NCBI GenBank assembly: GCA_002812745.2
Contig: NCSJ02000031.1
Location: forward strand, 1 to 64,000
From: Scytalidium lignicola
Taxonomy: Eukaryota; Ascomycota; Leotiomycetes
Length of the DNA: 64,000 nt
Direction of reading: 5' to 3'
This document shows positions 11,692 through 20,268 of this stretch, piece by piece (positions within the stretch are counted from its first letter, which is position 1; each line of letters begins with the position of its first letter). Below the pieces are notes generated by a model. That model saw only the letters and a list, made by a program, of their open reading frames with translations, had not been told where the DNA came from and searched no databases. The translations under genes were made by a program, and so were the position numbers.

Positions 11692-13852
11692 CTACGGTAA
11701 TATTTCAATACAATCTTGGGTCTCTTGAACTACGTCCCAGGTCTCTGACGCTAGCATTGCCTCGTCAGCCAATTTGGCTGTTTCCTCCATAGAATCTGTA
11801 TGATAGATCGATGAAATTCCACGTTGATAACCTCGTTCCCATGCAGTGCCAGGTTCGTACATATCTCCGCCAATTTCTTGGATACGCTGTATCCCAACTC
11901 TAGTAGCTGTACGGCCAAACCGTGTGACGTATAACTCTTTCTCTGGCGTCAATTCTGTGCTTTGAGCTGAAGATCTTGAAGCTAATGCTTCTAAAGCTGG
12001 TGGAGCTGAGCTAGTAGGCAACTCAAAGGCAGAGGGTAACCGTTTTGTACTAGAAATTGTATTGGTAGTTGACTTTTGACCTCTTCTTAAAGCTCCTTTA
12101 GGTCTACCCTTTCCTCGTACAACTTGTGGGTTTAAAATAGGTGCTAAGATGTTAGAAAAGATAGGGGTACTTTCCTGTGGCCTATTATAATACCAGTGTT
12201 TATGTATATCTTCTAGCTGAATCACTCCTCCATCTCTTTCTCTTTCCCATATTGTATGATAACAAGGTATTCTTATCGATTGTTGTATTGTACACGTACA
12301 CGTTGTCGCATCAGGTGTTGTTTTAGGAGCTTTAGCTCTTTCAGCTACTATCTTTTCAAGCGTGTAGTCATATACTTGACCTAAAACCGCAGAGAATAAG
12401 TACGTATTAATATAGTGTTTTTGTCGAAGTTTCTCTTGAGCTTTAGCTGTTTTAATGGCTTGTTGCTGAGACGCCTAGAACAAGAGTAAGCACTCAAATA
12501 CATTGTTTAAATCACCATTTCCACGTTACAAGTATAACTTTAAAGTACTATGGCAACCTTCGATAGGTGATGTCACGAGCACTCTAAAGTGATGGTGTTG
12601 ATTAACCTAATATTGAACTAGCTTTTCCTTCTATAGGATCAATCATGTATTCTCCACATACTTGACCGCTGTATGTGGATACGCTTGAAGTTTGGTGAGA
12701 TTGGATGAATAAGCTTTAAGGGAGTTAAAATCCAAAAGGATCCCTCAGAGCTTTAAAAACTCTTGGAATTTGGGATGCTTATGGTAAATGCCATTTTCTT
12801 TTATTAGTGGTGGAAAAAATCACTTTGTTTTGGTTAATACATTCATATTAACATGCCACCGGCAAAGGAAATGATTAAATCTAAGGAAATGTATATTGAT
12901 ACTTTTCATCAGAGCTAATTCCCTGTCAGTTACTATGGAGAGTAGCTTAGTAATTTGGTACCGTTCCATCATTTCCCAGAACCAATCTAAAACCTAGTCA
13001 TATGATTTCTCTGTTTCCTCCGAAAGGAATGCTAACCTAAATTGTATCACTTTATTACCACCCGTTATAGCATATATATTAAGTAATGGCATGCGAAATC
13101 AATTGGTTTTATATGTGCAATCCATAAGCAATACGTCAGGATGTTGTTGATAAAGTGTAAGTGCCTTTGGGTGGACATAGAAAAGGTAAACCAGGTTGTT
13201 AGTGGAGTTGGTCAGATATACTGGACTAAAGCCCCTTTCCTCAAGTTTTGCCCTAAATTATTAGTAAATTGAAGGTAAAAGACTGTTTATAAACATATAA
13301 TAACCACTGAATTGGTATCCGTCCTACTAAGGATTGCAATTGTTCAGTTTGAATAATATTGCTGATATCGCTTCTGGTAATCAACAGCTGTGGGAACTCA
13401 ATACGAAGAGAGCTTAATATTTGAGCATTCCTTATTCCAGAATAAGCTTTGGACAAGATCTGAGCTCGAATATCAGGATCCAGAGCAGCAATTCTATGTG
13501 CTAGATGAGCTATAGGTGCTGTAGAGGCTTCATGGTTATGGGCCGATTCTATGACTGTTACTCTCCATCCACTTCCTTCTTGTTTGGCAGCTACTTTCAT
13601 CTTGCAATCGCACTTTTTGGAAGCAGACTTGCGTTGTTTTGATTGGTGGACACCATCCTTTTTGCCTCTGGAGTTATATTTCCCAGCTCGATCGCAAGCA
13701 TAAACCTTCCTTCGAGGCTTTGAATCAAGAATGCGAAATGCATATCCATTAGCACGTGCGAAAGCTTGAATTGAAGTATATAGTGTGGTTAAATCAGTGT
13801 ATAATGCTTCTGGAGGAGGAGGACCGCATGAGGATGGCTTTGGAGTAGTCAT
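11692..13852 (-). pseudogene. MULE transposase, inactivated
   Basis: The N-terminal 199 codons (13852-13253) encode a FAR1/WRKY-GCM1-like DNA-binding region: Cys residues in YACDRAGKYNS and KKCDCKMKV, then the WRVTVIESAHNHE Trp/His pair. Continuing the frame downstream through stops gives the MULE catalytic core: LLMDCTYKTN (first Asp), IVTDRELALM (second Asp), CRWHVNMNVL, and SPIEG (Glu), followed by a SWIM zinc finger (CTC ... IPCYHTI). The C-terminal 177 codons (12225-11692) are open. At least two stops are clean C-to-T or G-to-A events: TGA at 13099-13101 in place of an expected Arg in KTN-R-FRMP, and TAG at 12994-12996 in place of Trp in SYD-W-VLDW. The protein would have excised and reinserted the element. 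It is now dead, consistent with RIP. Confidence 0.8.
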
Positions 13853-13979
13853 TTTCAGGTAAATTGGCCTTTAAAGCGGTCGGGAATAGCTTCATTTTGA
13901 TACTATAAAATTGATATAACGGAACGTGTATACACGAGATCGCGTTTTCGCGTTTAATTGCGTTACATTGAAGGATTAT

Positions 13980-14190
13980 GAGATTACTAACAAATTACTA
14001 TGGGAAGTGGTGGTCCGGGCGTGACCGATACCGGTAGTTGGCGGCGATTTAGCTAAAGCTGGCGGCGATTTAGTTATCCCCGACATATGAGATTACTAAC
14101 AAATTACTATGGGAAGTGGTGGTCCGGGCGTGACCGATACCGGTAGTTGGCGGCGATTTAGCTAAAGCTGGCGGCGATTTAGTTATCCCC
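13980..14190 (-). repeat. tandem duplicate of MULE right TIR
   Basis: Two identical 102 bp copies (13980-14081 and 14089-14190), each ending ttatcccc, with a 7 bp spacer. The inner copy continues into element sequence (ttgaaggattat); the outer copy begins abruptly at gagattac. Confidence 0.9.
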
Positions 14191-14228
14191 TTGTCATTTT
14201 GCTTCAGAAACTTTTTTTGTACCTTACG

Positions 14229-14370
14229 TACCCGAGTCCGGCTCCCACTAGTCTGTATAAATCTATATATATATGGCCATATTTACCCACTGCACAGTAG
14301 TTAATTCAGTAGTTAATTTCAATATATTCTATGAGAACTTATTATGATCGGCACAATTGACCTGTCTAAC
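14229..14370 (+). repeat. truncated copy of the 5214-5765 foldback family
   Basis: The segment from gagtccggctcccac to gacctgtctaac aligns with the right part of the foldback element (about 5631-5765), sharing gttaatt, atatattctatg and ttatgatcggc. The partner left end is absent. It lies only about 40 bp from the outer MULE terminus. It may have been truncated by the MULE insertion or later loss. Confidence 0.7.
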
Positions 14371-15677
14371 ATTTATAAAGAAAAGTTTTTCTCCCCTTAT
14401 GATTTTTGGCTCTCTTTTAGATAGTACTTTGTATATAAAAATCCTAAGCTTAGCACGTCCTCATACCATTCGGGAGGTTACAGGGCAGCAGGTCTCGAAC
14501 CTGACCCGCTAGGACACAAATAAATATCATCATCATCATCATAAGGGTAGTTTTGATCGATTTTGCGGTAAGTTTTGCTGTCCGGTAGGTCCGGGAATTA
14601 CGTTAGCGCCAGTAAGGGAGCTCACCTTGTACACTATTCTTGTCTAAATTAAGCCGTAACTCAAGCCTTTATAAGGATTACTACTCAATATGAAAAATGG
14701 GGTGGGACAGGGACTCCCTTACTAGTGCTATACTGTATGAATACAGAACTGTACAGTACTAAACCGCTGTACCTCCGAATAAACGTTAATCGGTTGGTTG
14801 CCCCTGAATGATTGCCACCCATTGATTATTTCCGGTTAGATGGTTGAATCCGTACGATCCCATACGGCTGATCCATACTTAACAATATTCATATGGAGTG
14901 GAGAGTATGGAGCCTCCATATGGTTGTCAAACAGGATCTTATTAGGATTAACGCACTCTATATGCTTAACAAAATCAATATGGAGTTACTCTAGCTCTAT
15001 ATTCTTCCCTTTAGGATTTCAAGTTCATTTAGATACGGTGGTCAATATGGAGTGGGAAATACGGAGCCTCCATTTTGTTGCCAAACAGGCTTTGAGTCAT
15101 GCTAATTACTAAGTTACAGTAATAAACTGGGGTCATACAGTCTGTTTACTCAAAACATATTCCCCTCACTGGAGTTGCCTAAACTTAGAAACGCGGCATT
15201 ACATTGATTAGTAAAAAATCTCATCATTGTATATACTACTTCTACAACTCCTACCTGTTAACAAGGCTGACTTCAACATCCAGAGCCCATTTTTAGAACT
15301 TCGTTCTTTAACTGATTACTAGCTAACTATATTATAGTCAGCTTATTATCTCGGATTACTGTTGCAGCAATAGCTCAACCGTGTCTAGATATACTTATTT
15401 ATAACTACAAAATTCAACTATTCTAAACTAACTATCTGCATATATTCTCATTGATTACGTGAATATTTTCCTGGCATGAAAGTTTTAAAACTTGCTAGGG
15501 TATCGCATGTCTTGCTTTTAATAGATTTCTACTTCAAAATTTATGGTAAGGAAGAAAGGAAGGGGAAAAGGTATAAAAGAAGTCATTCTCTCAGCCAAGG
15601 AAAGGGGTAATATTTACCTACCAAGATTTCTTTGTTTTATTTTATGATATTCCCCAGTCTCTCCTGCTAACAACACA
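14371..15677. other. non-coding stretch with repeats and a promoter
   Basis: Holds an atc microsatellite near 14527, a 45 bp direct repeat (14891-14935 and 15045-15089, listed separately), and the upstream region of the secreted-protein gene. A TATA-like gtataaaag lies at 15571-15579, about 100 bp before the ATG. No gene is supported. Confidence 0.5.
14891..15089 (+). repeat. 45 bp direct repeat pair
   Basis: 14891-14935 and 15045-15089 both read atatggagtgg ... ggagcctccat ... caaacagg and match at 38 of 45 positions; five of the seven differences are transitions. The core tggagcctcca is self-complementary. They could be ends of a short element or diverged tandem units. Confidence 0.6.
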
Positions 15678-16556
15678 ATGTTCAGCGCATTAGTGCATAT
15701 TGCCCTCTTCGTACCACTGCTTGGCCTAGTTTCAGCTGCCTCCTTCGGAGCTCGTCAGTCGACCTGTTATGGCTTCAGAAACGGGAACGGCTACAACGTG
15801 GAACTTGTCTACGAATTTGTCCAACAACAATCAATCTCATCTATCTGCAACAATTTCGCAACTAATTGGCATAAACAATGTGCGCCGCCAGCTGTTAACT
15901 GCGCGACCCAGACTATCGATGGCAATAATAAGGTTATCATCGGTGTCCTAGACACAATCCACCTTGGCTCTGCCGACGCTTTTAACTGTGCGCAAACAGT
16001 CTTCAATAATACTATGCAAGCCACGATTATTGGTGGTGCAACTGCCGGCTGCGTTGATGTTCCTCGAGGAGCTTCTAACCCCAGTAAACGCTCATATCCT
16101 CTCCCACTGGCAAAACGGGATATCTCGAGTGGTCAAATCCCGAATCTTGACGACACGATCAAAATTTTGAGCGGGGTAACACTCACTCTTGACGCCATTG
16201 AACTTGATCTTCCCGCGAGTGATGTTTCTCCTGGTTTTACTTTTGCTGATGCAGAAGACGCCGTGACTGAGATCGCCAATCAGTTGGGAAACACAGCCAC
16301 AAATCTCGCGGAGAGATTCATTGAGTTCAGTGGGCAGGGAGATAATCAAGAAAATTTGTACTTTCTCGACGCGGAGTATGACACGGGCTTAAATCAGGGA
16401 GCAGGAGCAATGGATGTTCAGGACTGGACGGCCGTTAGCGGTTCAGCTCTAGCACTAATGGCGCAAAAGGGTTTTAGAAGAGCGCGGCTGATTTTTGCTA
16501 GTGGAGGGGCAGCACTTTTGGCCGTTACGTACAGTGTCATTGGTGTTCCGGCATAA
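15678..16556 (+). CDS. secreted Cys-rich precursor with Kex2 sites
   Basis: 292 residues in one exon, starting at the first ATG after a TATA-like box about 100 bp upstream. Residues 1-20 form a clear signal peptide (hydrophobic core, cleavage after LVSA). The next part (about 21-136) holds all six cysteines of the protein (30, 57, 68, 75, 104, 125), a number that could form three disulphides. Lys-Arg pairs at 137-138 and 146-147 are Kex2-type cleavage sites that would release this domain. The remainder has no cysteine and ends in a basic-flanked hydrophobic stretch (about 268-290) that could anchor or span a membrane. Signal peptide, small Cys domain and dibasic processing recall secreted fungal effectors and killer-toxin-like precursors, but I see no diagnostic motif of a named toxin family. 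Function unknown; secretion is well supported. Confidence 0.7.
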   Translation: MFSALVHIALFVPLLGLVSAASFGARQSTCYGFRNGNGYNVELVYEFVQQQSISSICNNFATNWHKQCAPPAVNCATQTIDGNNKVIIGVLDTIHLGSADAFNCAQTVFNNTMQATIIGGATAGCVDVPRGASNPSKRSYPLPLAKRDISSGQIPNLDDTIKILSGVTLTLDAIELDLPASDVSPGFTFADAEDAVTEIANQLGNTATNLAERFIEFSGQGDNQENLYFLDAEYDTGLNQGAGAMDVQDWTAVSGSALALMAQKGFRRARLIFASGGAALLAVTYSVIGVPA

Positions 16557-17445
16557 GAGAAGCATATAATGGTTGACTTCAAGTACTTCAAGTACTTCAT
16601 TTTACCAACTTTTACCTACATTCTTTTATAGTTAGAATATAGTTAGTAAACGAATACAAATTAAATATCAAATATATTCTTTATTATAGCAAGCAAGCCT
16701 GCTGCTCCCTCCGCTCGCAGTTGTCAGAGGTCAGAGCGCAAGGAAGCAGTAATATCGGGTACGATTAAAGCCGTAAAATCACGTATATGTCGTATGGCAC
16801 AGAATTTAATTGGTTGCCACAACTCTACGGTAGATGAATCGGTGGTATGTACGAATATCTCCACATTCTGAGATTAGAGAGGCATTTGCTATCATGCTAC
16901 TACAAAATACTGTCATTATACTTAGTAAATCATGATACAAAAGTTCTCCTGTCGAAATCCGCGTGGCGTGGATGCTTAGATTTCCTCGGAGCTGAGGGAT
17001 CCGCACATAATTATTAGATTTAGAAACTTGAGCGAGTTTGAATTCAGATAAATGAACAAATGTTTTGTAGAAAAACAAAAGGTTGGAATTAGTAGAACAT
17101 GTTAAGAAAAGCATTTGACTGAATAGGTCTAGGGGAGCTCGGCTAGTAACAACCGTGCGTGAGTGTATCTGGGAAGAACTAACATATTCCTCTAAGAGAA
17201 TCTTAATTTGACATGCCAAGTCAAAAAGTCATAAGTTAACTACTGTTGTGTACTATAAATAGAGTTTTATTTTCTTAGACAACTGTTTCACTGTTTAATT
17301 CATTGCAAGTAGTTTTTAATAAAACCTTAGCTCATGATTAAGCACACTTAATATTCGAAAGAGTTAGGTGATGTGAATAGGCGTCTTGAAAATGATAAGC
17401 AGACAAAAGATATTAAAAAGGTATCAAAAGCAAAAAGGAATTATT
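16557..17445. other. intergenic, one weak minus-strand frame
   Basis: A 137-codon minus-strand frame at 16806-17219 has no recognisable domain, and its AT-rich flanks show no splice or promoter signal. Left unannotated as a gene. Confidence 0.35.
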
Positions 17446-17557
17446 TGTCCTCGGCGAGACTCGAACTCGCGACCTTTGGATGGCCAAGCGGTTTACCGCT
17501 TAATCATAGAGTATATGAGACCAACGCTCTAACCACTTGTTGAAGTTAGTTTGATGA
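17446..17557 (-). tRNA. tRNA-Met(CAT)-like, intron-containing, probably degenerate
   Basis: On the minus strand the 3' half is tRNA-like: T arm gcgag-ttcgagt-ctcgc (perfect 5 bp stem), then acceptor strand cgaggac and discriminator a. The anticodon region gttggtctcata followed later by tccaaagg matches elongator tRNA-Met with anticodon CAT, interrupted by an intron of about 30 nt containing a perfect 6 bp hairpin (aagcgg/ccgctt). The D-arm 3' strand ggttagagc is present, but the 5' acceptor strand expected as gtcctcg is not: the region reads like ttcatca with mismatches, and the 5' D-stem strand is disrupted. This looks like a decayed tRNA gene. T runs follow the 3' end. Confidence 0.45.
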
Positions 17558-18275
17558 AGGGTTTTTTTTTGGGAAAAAGTGGGATGTGCTTACACTGAGC
17601 CACGAAGACTTTTAATTGGGAGCTCAATTGCTATTTTATTTCTTATGTATGCGAGTCAAAACGAAAAAANTTTCCAGATCTGTCATTGGTTGGTTAAAGC
17701 TTCTAAGCGAGCCGAGGTTAACCTTATTGGGGATGGGAGGTAAGCTCCCCAGACTTACAAGCTGTCACTTTTCTACCTGTGCATGCCACAGCATTTGGCT
17801 TAGTGGGCAGGCTGGGCTGTTTTATAGTCACGGTGAATTGTAGCACGAGATACGAAGCTTATTAGCGGATATGTTTTTGAGTTGTAGGAACAAATAGCAG
17901 CAGGAGATAGAAGGGGGTTAGAGTTACAGATGAGTGAAGACTGACTCTCAGAAAGTGTAATACACTCCAAACCAGTTTTTCGCACTCAAGATGGCATCTG
18001 TCCATTCTTGGATCAAGATACTGAGGTATACTCACCTTCTACAGCAGTCATTTTTCCGGTTCTTATAATGCATGTATCTCTAAAAGCCACGAAACTGGTA
18101 ATCGATGTCGTGACTTTGTTTAGTTTACCCACTATTAATGTCAGATGATGCAGATTATATAAAGGAGTTATATATAAGCTAAAGTCACTCTAGTCTTTTT
18201 TNAGTATTATCATTCTGTACCTCATCTTAGAAACCTAAGTTTATGTTATACGCCTAAGACTATTGTAATATCAAT
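17558..18275. other. intergenic with promoter of the next gene
   Basis: Two N positions (17670, 18202) next to homopolymers. A TATA-like ttatatataagc lies near 18169, about 100 bp before the downstream ATG. No further gene supported. Confidence 0.4.
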
Positions 18276-19103
18276 ATGGCTTCAGTGTCTAACCTTGCAG
18301 GATCTATTATAGATCCTGATTTCCTATCAGATGTTGAATCTGAAATTCACTTTACAACTACTAGAGATCTAAAAAGAACGCTATACAAGTTCTTTCAGCA
18401 CGTTAAGAAAAACAATAATTATGATCATACTGTTCTTATTGTAGGGTTCCCACCAGAGAACTTCACTATCGACGATGACTATGACAAAGAATCTCTTCTC
18501 CCAAAGACACGAAAAGCATTATATTTCGCTGAGTCAAAAATCCTTATTTTGACGATGCCTGACCGGCTACACGAAGAGGCTAGCCGCCTATTTAACAGGC
18601 AGGTAGAGCTTAAGCTAAATGAAATGAACTGTAGGGAAGAAATTATCCCCTGTGGAGGTGCGACAGCGCGGATGAAAGGTGTCTCGAAAGAGCCCGACGA
18701 GTGCTGGCGTCCAATAAATGGAGATTTAACTTGTATATTCGAAGCGGCCGTCTTAGAGAGCGACCGCGTATTGCATCGCTATGCCAAAATCTGGCTAGAG
18801 CATCCTGAACAGAAAGTGACACAAGTTGTCACAATGATGATTGGTCGAGCACGGCCAGAAATTATCCTTAGAGTGTGGAAGCAAGGGCAAGAGGAGAGAG
18901 ATACCAGAGCTGAACACCCTCCTCGTGCTACTCTACACCAGACTGTGCGTGTTACATTGGCAGAAGGAGATATTAGACTATCTTTTCAGTTACTTTTCAA
19001 GCGAAAGCCACGATCTGGGACGGCGGAAAAAGATACTATCATTTTTGCAAGTGAAATAGAGTTCATAGCAAGGGTCGTATGGCAGGATATGGGCTTCATG
19101 TAA
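18276..19103 (+). CDS. fungal PD-(D/E)XK-like hypothetical protein
   Basis: 275 residues, single exon. I do not know a characterised member. The central block KEPDECWRP (about 138-146), FEAAVLESD (155-163), then a helix with RYAKIWLEH and VVTMMIGRA ... IILRVWK resembles a large family of uncharacterised fungal proteins in which an Asp, a Glu-x-x-x-Ser/Glu strand and a following helix and strand suggest a restriction-endonuclease-like core. Candidate acidic residues are D141, E156 and E161; the classical Lys of ExK is not evident, so activity is doubtful. The ATG follows a TATA-like element by about 100 bp. The gene is intact although it sits between a degenerate tRNA and a non-coding stretch. 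The nuclease relation is inference from pattern memory. Confidence 0.6.
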   Translation: MASVSNLAGSIIDPDFLSDVESEIHFTTTRDLKRTLYKFFQHVKKNNNYDHTVLIVGFPPENFTIDDDYDKESLLPKTRKALYFAESKILILTMPDRLHEEASRLFNRQVELKLNEMNCREEIIPCGGATARMKGVSKEPDECWRPINGDLTCIFEAAVLESDRVLHRYAKIWLEHPEQKVTQVVTMMIGRARPEIILRVWKQGQEERDTRAEHPPRATLHQTVRVTLAEGDIRLSFQLLFKRKPRSGTAEKDTIIFASEIEFIARVVWQDMGFM

Positions 19104-20268
19104 AGGGAATAAGGAGTTAGTGGTAATGGTACCACTATAAGTCTTGTAGTTGCTCTATTTCGTAAGTAAGATTCGAGTAGGTCCTGCTCAATTAGTAGGC
19201 TGTGTAGCCGAACGGGAGCAGGTGTCCTATAAGGACCCAATTACAAGTATCAATTTGCACGGCCGTACTGACAAGCTGAGGACATGGCTAGCGTTTGAAG
19301 CTGGATATGAAGGGCAAGAATTAACATCTTGAAAATATACTTCAGAAGCTGCTTCACTTGTACACCGCTTTCTCATTCGATGAATTATTAAGCAGCTTTT
19401 TGAATTACCGCCAAATGACTTGAAACCATTGTGTCCATTGTGCCACGTTTGACAGAACAAAGATGATTCTTATACATATGTCGACATGTAGTTATTTGAA
19501 CAGAGAACGGTAATAACTCTGCTTTAAGCGTCTATTAGAGTAGTTGAACTTAGAGCATCACATAAAACTGTAAACAAATGTAGAACTGGATACAAAAGCA
19601 AAATCACATATTCTTGACTGAGGGTTAGGTGGAAGTCGATATTCTTGCAAGCTTGAGGCATGAACCGGAGCCTTCAAATCGTATATTATTTACTAGTCAA
19701 TCAGACACGCCAGTCAATCGGACACTTAAATATAATACTGTTAAGATACCAAATTATTGGAAACGTGGACTATTATTTTATTGTTTTAATTTGCAATAAT
19801 CACCGGAATCAGGAATAATATCATTGAACGCTATACATGGGCATTTGTATCCATCTTGATTGGTGGGGGCCCACCTCCTACCCAGCCTGGATTTTCTGGG
19901 GTTTGGGGTTTCTTTCAAAACCTATGCACTGGATCCCCATGGGGTGGCCCCATTTCTCACTCTATATCGACTATAGTCCTCTTGGTTGTCTAGGAAGATT
20001 GTTTCGTGTGATCCAGACAGAAGAAACATTTAAGATGACAAATACAGAATTGAGAAATTTTAATGAATAACCGAATATAATTTGCTTTGTGGTGTAGCAT
20101 TTTTACCCCCAAGTAGTTGCATTTCAAAATGAAGCGATAGATGGATATTTCAGGGGTCCGCCCCACAACCCTTAACGATAGCTCCCCCCACTAACAAAAG
20201 ACATATTTGCACTCAGCACTCATCAGTTGCTATTCCCCAGATGATTTTGCTCACTGCACTCATTTACA
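19104..20268. other. intergenic, no supported gene
   Basis: Short frames only. 19837-20070 reads as a Trp/Pro-rich peptide from a GC-richer patch (about 19860-19990) that contrasts with its AT-rich surroundings and may be a transposon remnant. The end of the stretch is the upstream region of the amidohydrolase gene. Confidence 0.4.

Larger units (their letters stand above)
11549..14190 (-). mobile_element. Mutator-like element (MULE) with doubled right terminus
   Basis: The left end (ggggataactaaatcgccg ...) is perfectly repeated in inverted orientation at the right for over 110 bp. The terminal inverted repeat carries two gctaaatcgccgcc-type boxes and accggtatcggt. The right terminus occurs twice in tandem: 13980-14081 and 14089-14190 are identical 102 bp copies separated by gacatat. 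Between the ends lies a stop-ridden MULE transposase gene on the minus strand. No convincing 8-11 bp target duplication was found at either right boundary. Family call strong (FAR1-type N-terminus, DDE and SWIM motifs inside). Confidence 0.8.

Noticed and set aside
12481..13260. Thought at first to be a long intron in the MULE gene
   Set aside because: Translating through the stops gives the MULE catalytic core and SWIM finger, so it is damaged coding sequence.
14520..14545. atc triplet run considered as a CRISPR-like or satellite array
   Set aside because: A simple microsatellite of about six units; no spacers, and CRISPR is not expected in fungi.
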